The notes: generated by a model from the letters alone, not told the origin. DNA of 64,000 nt from Terrirubrum flagellatum (GCF_022059845.1 NZ_CP091851.1:4391501-4455500), one strand, 5' to 3'; positions 49,546-59,026 are shown, numbered from the stretch's first letter. Numbers and translations are program-made.

Positions 49546-49598
49546 CCCGTGAAAGGCCCAACTTGCAAGAGAGTTACGATGCCGCGGGGCGCTTGCCC

Positions 49599-50234
49599 CT
49601 ATAGCCCGACCTCGTCAGGGCGGCGGCCGGGCCGGGGCCGATAGGGCGGCAGGGACCAGCCGAACCTGAGGGCCAGCCCCCTCAGCCCGAAGCCCGAGAG
49701 AAAGCCTAGCGCCACAGCCATATCGCGCGGGACGACGTTCACCGCGAGCAGAAACACGACCGCGCCGAGGAGCGCGGCCGTGGCGTAGATCTCCTGCCGC
49801 AGGATCACCGGGCTTTCCCCGCCCAGGATGTCGCGGATCATGCCGCCCATTGCGGCCGTGACCACGCCCATGGCCGCGGCGACCACCGGCCCGAAGGGCA
49901 GCGCCTTCTCGGCCCCGAGCACGCTGAAGAGGCCGAGCCCGATGGCGTCGAGCCAGAATAGCACGCGCAGGCGCGAATCCGGCATATGGGCGGTGAAGAA
50001 CACCAGCACTGACGCGCCGACGCAGATCAGGAGATAGGCGGGCTCGCGCACCCAGAACACCGGCGTCAGACCGAGCGCCATGTCGCGGATCGTGCCGCCG
50101 CCGACCCCCGTGACGACGCCGAGGAAGATGAAGCCAATCAGGTCCATTTCCTTGCGCGAGGCGACCAGCGCGCCGGTGATCGCAAAGACCGCGACGCCGA
50201 AGAAATCGAGAGGCGTGGTGAGATAGGAAAGCAT
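49599..50234 (-). CDS. TRIC-type cation channel family protein (YadS/UPF0126), copy 1
   Basis: The 211-residue membrane protein has about seven hydrophobic segments with two related halves (GVVTGVGGGTIRDMALG and GVVTAAMGGMIRDILGG), the trimeric intracellular cation channel signature of prokaryotes. The GGG/GG-IRD motifs are the ion-pore loops. Function in bacteria is poorly known. The ATG at 50234 gives the family start; a tail rich in Pro and Arg follows the last span. Confidence 0.87.
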   Translation of the reverse strand: MLSYLTTPLDFFGVAVFAITGALVASRKEMDLIGFIFLGVVTGVGGGTIRDMALGLTPVFWVREPAYLLICVGASVLVFFTAHMPDSRLRVLFWLDAIGLGLFSVLGAEKALPFGPVVAAAMGVVTAAMGGMIRDILGGESPVILRQEIYATAALLGAVVFLLAVNVVPRDMAVALGFLSGFGLRGLALRFGWSLPPYRPRPGRRPDEVGL

Positions 50235-50301
50235 GGGCCCAGCGCGCGTCCGTCGCACGGACCCGCGCCAGGGCCAAGCTGCGTTTTCAGAAACTGCGTT
50301 T

Positions 50302-50679
50302 TCAGGACGCGGCCGGCGTGCCCAGCCCGACGACCGCGCCGCCAGAATCCTTCACGATCGCAATGCGGCCGACGCCTGGCACGTCAAATGGCGCGCGGAT
50401 CACCTCGCCGCCCGCCGCGACCACGGCCTCGGCGCGGCGATCGACATTGTCGACATTGATGTAGGTCATCCAGTGTTCGGGCACGCCCGTGAACTGCTCG
50501 CCCTTCATCGTGAAAACCCCCGCCACGGGCTTCTCGTCGACATTGGCGATGTAATAGGTCCCCTCAGGCGACGGCATTTCGCTGAAGGTCCAGCCGATCG
50601 CGTTGCCATAGAAGGCCTTCGCCTTTTCCGCATCGCGCGTGCCGAGTTCGCTCCACCAGATCGTTCCGTGACCGCTCAT
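50302..50679 (-). CDS. VOC/glyoxalase-family protein
   Basis: The 125-residue protein is a single vicinal-oxygen-chelate domain: WWSELGTRDAEKAKAFYGNAIGWTF, GVPEHWMTYINVDNVDRRAEAV and GRIAIVKDSGGAVVGLGTPA. Such proteins are glyoxalase- or hydroxylase-like, many without known substrate. GGAGG lies 6 bases before the ATG at 50679. It is divergent from the second TRIC gene. Confidence 0.85.
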   Translation of the reverse strand: MSGHGTIWWSELGTRDAEKAKAFYGNAIGWTFSEMPSPEGTYYIANVDEKPVAGVFTMKGEQFTGVPEHWMTYINVDNVDRRAEAVVAAGGEVIRAPFDVPGVGRIAIVKDSGGAVVGLGTPAAS

Positions 50680-50829
50680 TTCAGTTCCTCCGGACTTTCT
50701 CGCGCTCCCCGTCGAAAGCTTCGGCCGACATCGTGACATCATGAAGTCATGCGCAGACCGTTGACGCGAGGGCGAAGCTGACGGAGCAGAGCGAAACGCT
50801 GATTCCGCGCTGCGGCGGAGAAACTGACA

Positions 50830-51456
50830 ATGGCCAGCACAGACACCCGTTTCCTCCACGCCATCGACCTCGCAGGCACATTCGTGCTCTCGATCCAGGG
50901 CGCGTCGATGGGCGCCGCGAAAGGCCTCGACGCGCTTGGCGTGCTGGTCGTTTCGCTCGTGACCGCAACCGGCGGCGGCATCATGCGCGACGTGCTGATT
51001 GGCGAACATCCGCCGGAAGCCCTGCGCGGCTGGCCGCTCGTCTCGGTCGCACTCATTGGCGGGATCCTGACCTTCTTCGCCTATCACTCGATCGAACAGA
51101 TTCCCGAGGCGCTGCTCGTCGTGATCGACGCGCTCGGACTGTCGCTTCTCGCGGTCGCCGGAGCCGAGAAGGCGCTCGAATACAAGCTGACGCCAATCGC
51201 CGCCGTGATGATGGGCGCGATCAGCGGCGCCGGCGGCTACACCATCCGCGACATCCTGCTGGCGCAGGTGCCTGCGGTGCTCAGGGTCGATTTTCTCGCC
51301 ACCGCAGCGATCGCCGGCGCGGCCGTGCTCGTCATCGTGCGTTACATGAAAGTTCCGGCGAAAGGAGCCGCGCTGCTTGGCGGCGCGACGTGCTGCATCC
51401 TGAGGATCGTCGCGGTCTGGCAGCACTGGAGCCTGCCGGCCGCCAATCTTCATTGA
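50830..51456 (+). CDS. TRIC-type cation channel family protein, copy 2
   Basis: The 208-residue membrane protein has the same two-repeat pattern (SLVTATGGGIMRDVLIGEHP and GAISGAGGYTIRDILLAQVP) as the protein at 49599-50234. The two differ in sequence well beyond conservative change, so the paralogy is old. It lies on the opposite strand, separated from its relative by the VOC gene. Confidence 0.87.
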   Translation: MASTDTRFLHAIDLAGTFVLSIQGASMGAAKGLDALGVLVVSLVTATGGGIMRDVLIGEHPPEALRGWPLVSVALIGGILTFFAYHSIEQIPEALLVVIDALGLSLLAVAGAEKALEYKLTPIAAVMMGAISGAGGYTIRDILLAQVPAVLRVDFLATAAIAGAAVLVIVRYMKVPAKGAALLGGATCCILRIVAVWQHWSLPAANLH

Positions 51457-51536
51457 CCGGCCGCCCACCCGACAAGGGTTTGCATCGCGCCCCCGTCTCA
51501 CCTATGGCGGGCGCGCAACGGCCTGACATTGCTTCG

Positions 51537-52223
51537 ATGAAACGCTCCGAAATCAACGACGCCATTCGCTTCGCCGAGGACCTGCTGGCGCGCTACCGCT
51601 TTGCGCTGCCGCCTTTCGCGAGCTGGACGCCCGCCGAATGGCGCGCCCGGAAAGACGATCTCGGCGAGGTCTTCCGCGCCAAGCTCGGCTGGGACATCAC
51701 CGATTATGGCCAAGGCGATTTCGCCAAGATCGGCCTCACGCTGTTCTCGATCCGGAATGGCGACGCCGCGGCGCTGAAGCGCGGGCATGGCATGCTCTAT
51801 GCGGAAAAGGCGCTGATCGTGCTGAAGGACCAGGTCTGCCCTTCGCACTTCCACCTCTCCAAGACCGAGGACATCATCAATCGCGGCGGCGGGCGGCTGG
51901 TGCTCGAACTCGTCAACACACATCCCGACCATTCGCCCGACGAAAAGTCAGAGGTGACCGTGATGACCGACGGAATCCTGCGAAAGCTGCCGCCGCGCGG
52001 GAAATTGTCGCTCGGCGTCGGTGAAAGCGTCACGCTGGTTCCCGGCCTCGCGCACGCTTTCTGGGCTGAGGATGGCGACGTGTTCGTCGGCGAGGTCTCG
52101 ACGGTCAATGACGACGAGACCGACAATGTGTTTCTCGATCGGGTCGGCCGGTTTCCGACCATCGAGGAAGACGAGCCGCCGCATCGCTTGATCGTTGGCG
52201 ATTATCGCGCGCTGACCGCATGA
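51537..52223 (+). CDS. D-lyxose/D-mannose isomerase-like cupin
   Basis: The 228-residue protein matches D-lyxose isomerases of the DUF1498 cupin family. CPSHFHLSKTEDIINRGGG carries metal ligands H104, H106 and E111, and VPGLAHAFWAEDGDVF the distal His. The family turns D-lyxose into D-xylulose and D-mannose into D-fructose. It overlaps the downstream kinase gene by four bases. The ATG at 51537 gives the family length; an in-frame ATG at 51504 is possible. Confidence 0.85.
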   Translation: MKRSEINDAIRFAEDLLARYRFALPPFASWTPAEWRARKDDLGEVFRAKLGWDITDYGQGDFAKIGLTLFSIRNGDAAALKRGHGMLYAEKALIVLKDQVCPSHFHLSKTEDIINRGGGRLVLELVNTHPDHSPDEKSEVTVMTDGILRKLPPRGKLSLGVGESVTLVPGLAHAFWAEDGDVFVGEVSTVNDDETDNVFLDRVGRFPTIEEDEPPHRLIVGDYRALTA

Positions 52224-53161
52224 TTCTCGTTTGCGGCGAAGCGCTTTTCGACATTTTCCTTGCAGGGGAATCGCCGGAAGGACGCATGGCGCTCGATGCG
52301 TCGCCGGGCGGCTCGCCGTTCAATGTGGCGATCGGGCTGGCGCGCCTCGGACGCGAGTCAGGTTTCTTCGGCGGGCTGTCGCGCGATCTCTTCGGCGAGC
52401 GGCTGGCCAACATCCTGACTCGCGAGCATGTCGACATCTCACGCTGCGTGCTCAGCCAGGCGCCGACGACGCTGGCTTTCGTCGAACTCGCCGCCGACAA
52501 ATCAGCGCGTTACGCCTTTCGCGGCGCCGGCGCCGCTGATCGCGCGCTGCTGCCGAGCGATCTTCCCGCGCTCGATGACAGCATCAACGCGCTTGCGTTC
52601 GGCTCCTACACGACGGTTGTGCAGCCTGTCGGCGATACGCTGCTCGAATTCGCCAAACGTGAAGCAGGCAAGCGCGTCATCATCTATGATCCCAATGTCA
52701 GGCCGACCGTCGAACCCGATCTCGACATCTGGCGCGAGCGTTTCGACGCCTTCGCCGAGACGGCGACGATCCTGAAAGCAAGCGACGAGGATCTGGCGCT
52801 GCTCGCTCCCGGCGCCTCGGTCGATGATTTCGCGACAGCCGCGATCGCGCAGGGCGTGTCGCTCGTCGTCGTCACGCACGGAAGCGAGGGCGCAATCGCG
52901 TTCGGCGCGTTCGGCCGCATTGCGCTGCCGACGGTCGCGACCGATGTCGTCGACACTGTCGGCGCCGGCGACACGGTTACGGCGGCGCTCATCACCTGGC
53001 TCGACGAGATGCGCCTTCTCACGCCAGATGCGATCGCGCATTTGCCCTCGCTCGATGCGCGGGCGGCGCTCACATTCGCGATGGAAGCTGCGGCGATCAC
53101 TTGCGGACGACGCGGCGCCAATCTCCCCCGGCGCGCTGAATTGATTCACAATCGAATTTAA
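52220..53161 (+). CDS. PfkB-family carbohydrate kinase (fructokinase-like)
   Basis: The 313-residue protein has CGEALFDIF at the start, GGSPFNVAIGLARLG, and the catalytic DTVGAGDTVTAALI (D251). The pattern is that of bacterial fructokinases. Coupled to a lyxose/mannose isomerase, it may phosphorylate the fructose or xylulose made there. It has an ATGA junction with that gene, and no transporter for the sugar is seen next to it. Confidence 0.85.
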   Translation: MILVCGEALFDIFLAGESPEGRMALDASPGGSPFNVAIGLARLGRESGFFGGLSRDLFGERLANILTREHVDISRCVLSQAPTTLAFVELAADKSARYAFRGAGAADRALLPSDLPALDDSINALAFGSYTTVVQPVGDTLLEFAKREAGKRVIIYDPNVRPTVEPDLDIWRERFDAFAETATILKASDEDLALLAPGASVDDFATAAIAQGVSLVVVTHGSEGAIAFGAFGRIALPTVATDVVDTVGAGDTVTAALITWLDEMRLLTPDAIAHLPSLDARAALTFAMEAAAITCGRRGANLPRRAELIHNRI

Positions 53162-53212
53162 GCGCGCGGCGCGTAAGCGCCGCTTATTTGAAACGAACGT
53201 TCGGAGGCCCTC

Positions 53213-53677
53213 ATGGAGACTCGCGAAGGTTGCTGCGCTTGCGGACGAACGCGCTATCAACTCACGTCAAAGCCGATGTTCGTGCATTGCTGCCACTGCC
53301 TCGACTGTCAGCGACAAACCGGCAGCGCCTTCGCCCTCAATGCGCTGATCGAAGCGGATCGCGTCGAACTTCTCTCAGGCGACGTCGAGGAGATCGCGAC
53401 GCCCGCGCCAAGCGGCCGCCCGCAACTGATCTATCGCTGCTCCATCTGCAAGGTCGCGCTTTGGAGCGTCTATGGCGAGCGGCGCGCCATCCGTTTCGTG
53501 CGCGTCGGAACACTCGATGAGCCGTCATCGCTGACGCCTGACGTTCACATCTTCACGCGCTCGAAGCAGCCCTGGGTGCGCCTGCCAGAAGGCGCTCCGG
53601 CGTTCGAGGTCTATTACGAATCCGAAAAATTGTGGCCGCCGGAGAGTCTGGTGCGGAGGCGCGCGGCGCTGGGTTGA
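53213..53677 (+). CDS. GFA-family protein (glutathione-dependent formaldehyde-activating enzyme-like)
   Basis: The 154-residue protein carries the zinc cysteines of the GFA/CENP-V family: GCCACGRTRYQL, HCCHCLDCQRQTGSAF and YRCSICKVALW. The prototype was reported to speed glutathione-formaldehyde adduct formation, but most members are uncharacterised. It is 52 bases after the kinase gene on the same strand. Confidence 0.87.
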   Translation: METREGCCACGRTRYQLTSKPMFVHCCHCLDCQRQTGSAFALNALIEADRVELLSGDVEEIATPAPSGRPQLIYRCSICKVALWSVYGERRAIRFVRVGTLDEPSSLTPDVHIFTRSKQPWVRLPEGAPAFEVYYESEKLWPPESLVRRRAALG

Positions 53678-53773
53678 AAAGACGAACAATGGTGCTCGAC
53701 ATCGCGCTTTTGGCGAACGAGTAGATTGGAGGCGCGGCCGTCAGGCGTGATCGAAGCCTTGGAAGGCGGCGTT

Positions 53774-54706
53774 TCACGCCGCCGCCTTGCCGGCCTCCCA
53801 TCCAAGGATCGCCTGCTTGCGGGTGACGCCCCAATGATAGCCGGTCAGCGCGCCGGATTTTCCAAGCACGCGATGGCAGGGCACCACGAAGGAGATCGGA
53901 TTCTTGCCGACCGCCGCGCCGACGGCGCGCGCCGCATTCGGATTGCCGAGCTTGCAGGCGATATTCGAATAGGTCGTCGCCCGGCCGACCGGAATGCCGA
54001 TCAGCGTCTCCCAGACCCGAACCTCGAAGTCCGAACCGATGAGCACCACACGCAGCGGCCGGTCGGCGCGCCATTCCCTGGGATCGAACGCTCGGGCGAC
54101 ATAAGGCGCGGTCGCCTCCTGATCCTGCACGAAACGCGCATTCGGCCAACGGCGCTGCATATCGGCCAGGGAGCCTTCGTGGCCGCCGGCAGCCTTGCCG
54201 TCGGTGGCTGCGGTCCCTGAAGCTGACTTCTGGTCGACCCAGCCGAGGCCCGCGAGGCCGCGATCGGTGATCACAGCCAGCGCTTCGCCGAAGGGCGAGG
54301 GATGGAAGCCATAGCGCAGGACGAGACCCGCGCCCGCCTGCTTCCATTCGCCTGGCGACATCGCCTCATGGGTGACGAACAGGTCGTGCAGGCGGCCAGG
54401 ACCGGACAGGCCGGTCTCGTAGGTCGCGTCCAGCACGCTCGCCTGATCGGAAAGCAGGCGCTTGGCGTGATCGAGCGTCACAGCCGCAAGGAATTCCTTT
54501 GGCGTGATGCCGGCCCAGCGGCGGAACAGGGCGTGGACATGGCTGGCCGACAGGCCGACATGGGCCGCGACATCGTCGAGCGAAGGCTGCCGCGAGGCGC
54601 GCTCGGTCAGATAGGCGATGATCTTACGCACCCGGTCATAGTCCTGGAGCGACTGGCGCGAGATGGGCTCGATCGTCTGGGGATCGGGGATTGGCGTGTG
54701 CAACAT
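53774..54706 (-). CDS. ada: Ada-type AraC regulator/O6-methylguanine-DNA methyltransferase without the N-terminal zinc domain
   Basis: The 310-residue protein has an AraC-type helix-turn-helix in the first half (LDDVAAHVGLSASHVHALFR) and a methyltransferase domain with the acceptor cysteine C277 in FVVPCHRVLGKSG. It removes alkyl groups from O6-guanine. The phosphotriester-sensing zinc domain of E. coli Ada (with the Cys that activates it) is absent, so induction must work differently or not at all. A hairpin overlaps the stop at 53765-53783. Confidence 0.9.
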   Translation of the reverse strand: MLHTPIPDPQTIEPISRQSLQDYDRVRKIIAYLTERASRQPSLDDVAAHVGLSASHVHALFRRWAGITPKEFLAAVTLDHAKRLLSDQASVLDATYETGLSGPGRLHDLFVTHEAMSPGEWKQAGAGLVLRYGFHPSPFGEALAVITDRGLAGLGWVDQKSASGTAATDGKAAGGHEGSLADMQRRWPNARFVQDQEATAPYVARAFDPREWRADRPLRVVLIGSDFEVRVWETLIGIPVGRATTYSNIACKLGNPNAARAVGAAVGKNPISFVVPCHRVLGKSGALTGYHWGVTRKQAILGWEAGKAAA

Positions 54707-54918
54707 AGCTTTCACCTCTGTTGTTGGCCCCGAAAATAGGCTCGGCTGCGCTGCAAACCACCCGAAACCGACGATTCCGCCAAATCGATCAAATTGTCCG
54801 GATGTTCTCAACCTTTCGGTCGCCACGCGGCCGGATAGGCGGCCCAGTGCGCAACGACTCTCACCCCCTGTCAACCTCTCGGCGGCAAGGCTGATCGCGA
54901 CGCGAGGGAGTTTCCTCT

Positions 54919-56694
54919 ATGAGTTTCGCTGTGGCGACCGGCATCGTCGGCGCCATCCTGTTTGGCATGCTCGCGGTGATCGGCGTGCTTGCGCTCGCCA
55001 TCGCGCTGTTGCTGCGCGACCATTTCGGGCTGACCGCCCAGCTCAAGACCAGCGAAACCGAGCGCTACAGGCTTGAAGGCGCGCTGCAGCGCCACAAGGC
55101 GCACGCTCACGACGCCGCGGCGCTGGCTGACGCCCGCGCCCGCGCCGAAGCGGCGAGCCAGGCGAAATCGCGCTTTCTCGCGACCGTCAGCCATGAGATT
55201 CGCACGCCGCTCAACGGCATTCTCGGCATGGCCGGGCTGCTCGGCGAAACGCCGCTGACGCCCGAGCAGTCGACCTACGTCAAGGCGATTCATTCCTCCG
55301 GCGGCACGCTGCTGGAGCTGATCGACGAGATTCTCGATTTCTCCAAGGTTGAAGCCGGCAAGTTCGAACTCGATGAGAAGCCGTTCGATCTCGCGGCGCT
55401 TGTCGAGAGCACCGTCGAACTCCTGTCGCCGCGCGCGCAAGTGAAGAATCTCGATATCTCCGCGGCGATTCCTCCCGACCTGCCGCGCATGTTCGCGGGC
55501 GACGCGGCGCGGTTGCGGCAAGTGCTGATCAATCTCGTCGGCAACGCGATCAAGTTCACGCATCATGGCGGCGTCGGGGTGACGGTCACGCGCGATTCCG
55601 AAGGCGCGGTCACCGTCGCGGTGCGCGACACCGGCCCCGGTATTCCCAAACACAAGCATGAAGCGATCTTCGGCGAATTCGAGCAGGCCGACGGCTCCGG
55701 CTCGCACCCGCATGAAGGCACCGGTCTTGGCCTCGCCATCTCGCTGCGCATCGTCTCGCGCATGGGCGGGTCGCTGTCGGTCGAGAGCGAGCCCGGCGAA
55801 GGCGCAACTTTCACGGCGCGCATTCCGCTCAAGGCGCTCGAACAACCGGCGGACGTCGCCAACAGCCTCAAGGGCCGCAAGATCATCATCGCAAGCAGCG
55901 GCCTGTTCAGCGGTCCGCATCTCGCCGAACTCGTCGCGGCTCATGGCGGCGACGCGGCGCTCGCCGCGACCGCGGACGAAGCGCGCGCGGCTTTCGCCGA
56001 AGCGCGCGGCGCGACGGCTCTCATCGATCTCAGCTTCGGCGCCGAAGCGAAAAAGCTCGCGGCCATGGCGCGCGCCCGGGGCGCCGCGGAGGTCATGGTG
56101 CTGATGTCGCCCTTCGAGCGCCGCAGCCTCGGCTCGCCGCAGGAGGCGGGATTCGACGGCTGGCTGATGAAGCCAGTGCGCGCCGCCTCGCTGGTGAGCC
56201 GCCTTTCCCAAGCGCGACCGGCGGCAGGCCAGCTTGCGGTGAACGCCGCGATGGGCGCCGCGTCGGACGAGGATGCGCCAACTTTGCTGCTCGCGGAGGA
56301 CAACGAGATCAACGCCCTGCTCGCGACGCGGCAAATCGAGCGGCTGGGCTTCCGTGTGGTCTGGGCCCGGGACGGGGATCAGGCGCTGCGTCAGCTCGAG
56401 GACAGTTTCGACGGCCGGGCCGCGTCCTTCACCGGCGCGTTGTTTGATCTGCGCATGCCCACCATGAATGGCGACGATCTGGTCCGGCTGGTGCGGGCGC
56501 TGGAAACGGCGCGCGGACGGGAGCGCCTGCCGATCGCGGCGGTCACCGCCAGCGCCTTCCCGGAGGACCGCGAAGCCGCCCTGGCCTCCGGCTTCGATGA
56601 TTTCCTGATCAAACCAATTGAGCCTGCGGCGCTCGCGCGCATCCTGACGCCCTGGATCAGGCGAGCCCAACAGCCGCTTCAACTTGCCGGCTAA
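54919..56694 (+). CDS. Hybrid histidine kinase with two response-regulator-like domains
   Basis: The 591-residue protein has one membrane segment (about 9-32), a coiled coil, the dimerisation motif [19 protein letters not shown] (H92) and an HATPase domain ([33 protein letters not shown]). A receiver-like region without the phospho-Asp follows (TALIDLSFG), then a full receiver with D510 ([13 protein letters not shown]). No periplasmic sensor domain exists. The signal and target are unknown. It lies upstream of the OlsB-like gene. Confidence 0.9.
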   Translation: MSFAVATGIVGAILFGMLAVIGVLALAIALLLRDHFGLTAQLKTSETERYRLEGALQRHKAHAHDAAALADARARAEAASQAKSRFLATVSHEIRTPLNGILGMAGLLGETPLTPEQSTYVKAIHSSGGTLLELIDEILDFSKVEAGKFELDEKPFDLAALVESTVELLSPRAQVKNLDISAAIPPDLPRMFAGDAARLRQVLINLVGNAIKFTHHGGVGVTVTRDSEGAVTVAVRDTGPGIPKHKHEAIFGEFEQADGSGSHPHEGTGLGLAISLRIVSRMGGSLSVESEPGEGATFTARIPLKALEQPADVANSLKGRKIIIASSGLFSGPHLAELVAAHGGDAALAATADEARAAFAEARGATALIDLSFGAEAKKLAAMARARGAAEVMVLMSPFERRSLGSPQEAGFDGWLMKPVRAASLVSRLSQARPAAGQLAVNAAMGAASDEDAPTLLLAEDNEINALLATRQIERLGFRVVWARDGDQALRQLEDSFDGRAASFTGALFDLRMPTMNGDDLVRLVRALETARGRERLPIAAVTASAFPEDREAALASGFDDFLIKPIEPAALARILTPWIRRAQQPLQLAG

Positions 56695-56801
56695 TTGAGA
56701 AGCTTGCCGGTTTCATGCAATTGGCTTCCTGCTGTCACAAATTAGACGACGAGCCGCAGTAAAAAGTTCCGGAGTGGGCTGATTCGGCCACGGGGCTGCC
56801 A

Positions 56802-57749
56802 ATGTTGATGCTGGGCAAGGATGCTTTCGGGGCGGCGCGCGCGCTGGGCACGCTGCGTCAGGCTTGGCCCGCCATGGTGCGCGCCGGGCTCGATAGCGTC
56901 GGTCCGCTTCCGCTCGATCCGATCACGATGGCTGCGGCGCGCCGCGGCTGGAACTCGCTCGCGGGATCGCTCGGCCGGATGGGATCGCTGGAAGTCAGGC
57001 TGGCGCGCAGCGCGGCCGACATCCGCCGGGCGCAGCGCCTGCGCTACGAGGTCTTCTATGACGAGCTGGCGGCGCAGCCCGGACGCATCGCCCGCCTGAC
57101 GCGCCACGACGCCGACCGCTTCGACGCCTTCTGCGACCATCTGCTGGTGCTCGATCATCAGGCCGGCCGCAAGCCGCGCGTCGTCGGCGCCTATCGGCTC
57201 CTGCGCCAGGAAGTCGCCCGGCAGCGCGGCGGCTTCTACAGCCAGGGCGAGTTCGCCATCGACCAGATGATCGCGCGCCATCCGGGCCTGCGCTTTCTCG
57301 AACTCGGCCGCTCCTGCGTCCTGAAGGAGTATCGCGACAAGCGCACGGTCGAACTGCTCTGGCAGGGCATCTGGGCCTATGTCCGCCACCATCGCATCGA
57401 TGCGATGTTCGGCTGCGCCAGCTTCCACGGCGTCGACCCCGAGAAATTCGCGCTTCCGCTCAATTTCCTGACGCGTCAGGCGCGCGCCGATGAAGACTGG
57501 CGCGCCGCAGCGCATGCGCCTGCGCGGCTGCCTGTTCTCGCCGACGACGCCATCGATATGCGCATGGCAATGCGCGCCATGCCGGCCTTGATCAAGGGCT
57601 ATCTCAGGATCGGCGCCTGGTTCGGCGAGCATGCGGTCATCGACCGCGCCTTCAACACGATCGACGTGCTGGTGATCCTGCCGGTGTCGCGGATCAGTCC
57701 GAAATATATCGGCTATTTCGGCGAGGACGCGAATCGTTTCGCCGCTTGA
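56802..57749 (+). CDS. olsB: OlsB-like L-ornithine N-acyltransferase (ornithine lipid synthesis)
   Basis: The 315-residue protein matches the hemolysin/OlsB acyltransferase family: LEVRLARSAADIRRAQRLRYEVFYDEL, FAIDQMIARHPGLRFLELGRSCVL and GCASFHGVDPEKF. OlsB adds a 3-hydroxy fatty acyl group to ornithine, the first step of ornithine lipids. A leader of about 60 residues precedes the domain. The gene overlaps the convergent D-amino-acid dehydrogenase gene by 37 bases. No olsA is seen here. Confidence 0.83.
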   Translation: MLMLGKDAFGAARALGTLRQAWPAMVRAGLDSVGPLPLDPITMAAARRGWNSLAGSLGRMGSLEVRLARSAADIRRAQRLRYEVFYDELAAQPGRIARLTRHDADRFDAFCDHLLVLDHQAGRKPRVVGAYRLLRQEVARQRGGFYSQGEFAIDQMIARHPGLRFLELGRSCVLKEYRDKRTVELLWQGIWAYVRHHRIDAMFGCASFHGVDPEKFALPLNFLTRQARADEDWRAAAHAPARLPVLADDAIDMRMAMRAMPALIKGYLRIGAWFGEHAVIDRAFNTIDVLVILPVSRISPKYIGYFGEDANRFAA

Positions 57750-59026
57750 GCGCCGCCACCGAAGCGCTCGATCGTCAGCCCCTCAAGATCAATCCCGGGA
57801 TCCTCGCCGGCGATGATGTCGGCGACGACCGCGCCTGCGCCAAGCGCCATGGCCCAGCCTGAGTCGCCATGTCCGACGTTGAGGAAGAGGCCGGGAATGC
57901 GCGTCGGTCCAAGAATCGGCGAACCGTCCGGCGTCATGGCGCGACGCCCCACCTGAAAGCGCGGCGACACCGGAATTGCGACGCCTTGGGGAAACCAGTC
58001 GCGCGCCACTTTCAGCAGCGTATTGCAGAGAACGCCGCGCGGCGTCAGCTCATCGCCTGACAATTCGAAAGTTCCCGCGACCTGCACGCGATCGCCGAGC
58101 CGAATGACCGATGTCCTGTAGGCTTCATCGATCAGGGCGGCGCGCGGCGCGAACGCTTCATTCGCAACGCGCAACGTCATGGCGCATCCCTTCACGGGAT
58201 GGGCAAGGAGATCGAGCCCGAGCGATTTCGCCAGCGCGGCGCTGTCGATTCCCGCCGCCAGCACCACCGCGTCGGCGTCGAGAAATTCGCCGCGGCCGCG
58301 CAGATCGCGCAGCGCGACGCCGACCACGCCGCGATCGTCCGACATGGCGATCGACTCGATGCGCGCATCATATCTGAATTCGACGCCGGAATCGTCGAGG
58401 CGCGCGGCGAGCCGCTCCGCAAACAGAGCGCCGTCGCCGGCCTCGTCATCGGGAAAGAACAGCGCGCCGGCGAAAGGCGTGCGGCGCGCCACGAGCCCGG
58501 GCTCGATCGCGAGGCTGAGATCGGGATCGAGCCATTGAAAGGCGGCTCCTGATTCGCGCAGCGCGGCCAGCGCCGGCGCCGCTATCCCCTTGTCCTTTTC
58601 GGTCCTGAAGAGCTGCAACACGCCTTGCGTCGCCTCATACTCGATCGCGAGCTCGGCGCGGACGTTCCGCAAGCACTCGCGCGCATGTTCGACGAGACGC
58701 TGCGCGCGCAGTTTGGCGAGGCGGAAGCTGCGCGCGTTGCAGTTAAGCAGGAAGCGACCAAGCCAGCGCCACTGCGCGAGCGACGCGCGCGGCCGCCAGA
58801 TCAACGGCGCAACAGGATCGCCGAGCCGCGTGAGGTAGCGCCAGGCGACTCCGGGCGCGGCCCAGGGCGTCATGGCCCCTGATGCGATCAGGCCGCCCGA
58901 CAGGACGCTGTCGCCGCGCGCCGGCCCATCGCGCTGGTCAACGACGATGACCTCGAAGCCTCTGCGGACAAGTTCATAGGCCGTCGCCACGCCGATGACG
59001 CCGGCCCCGCAGACGATCACTCGCAT
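57713..59026 (-). CDS. dadA: D-amino-acid dehydrogenase (FAD, DadA family)
   Basis: The 437-residue protein starts MRVIVCGAGVIGVATAYELV, the FAD-binding dinucleotide fold. It has the DadA pattern DSVLSGGLIASGAMTPWAAPG, the FAD/substrate segment FQVGRRAMTPDGSPILGPT and GHGDSGWAMALGAG. It oxidatively deaminates D-amino acids into the quinone pool. Its 3' end overlaps the olsB-like gene on the other strand. The ATG at 59026 is the first with family sequence. Confidence 0.88.
   Translation of the reverse strand: MRVIVCGAGVIGVATAYELVRRGFEVIVVDQRDGPARGDSVLSGGLIASGAMTPWAAPGVAWRYLTRLGDPVAPLIWRPRASLAQWRWLGRFLLNCNARSFRLAKLRAQRLVEHARECLRNVRAELAIEYEATQGVLQLFRTEKDKGIAAPALAALRESGAAFQWLDPDLSLAIEPGLVARRTPFAGALFFPDDEAGDGALFAERLAARLDDSGVEFRYDARIESIAMSDDRGVVGVALRDLRGRGEFLDADAVVLAAGIDSAALAKSLGLDLLAHPVKGCAMTLRVANEAFAPRAALIDEAYRTSVIRLGDRVQVAGTFELSGDELTPRGVLCNTLLKVARDWFPQGVAIPVSPRFQVGRRAMTPDGSPILGPTRIPGLFLNVGHGDSGWAMALGAGAVVADIIAGEDPGIDLEGLTIERFGGGAQAAKRFASSPK

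Noticed and set aside
49441-49598. A CIRCE element (TTAGCACTC-N9-GAGTGCTAA) upstream of dnaK.
   Set aside because: No such inverted repeat is present; a CTTG-N17-CCTATAT pattern is seen instead.
53765-53783. The hairpin overlapping the ada stop codon as a standard intrinsic terminator.
   Set aside because: The 7-bp stem has no T-run on either strand; it may only be a stem at the end of the coding sequence.
54871-56682. A 603-codon open frame antisense to the hybrid histidine kinase.
   Set aside because: It shows no family character and its length follows from the codon bias of the real gene.
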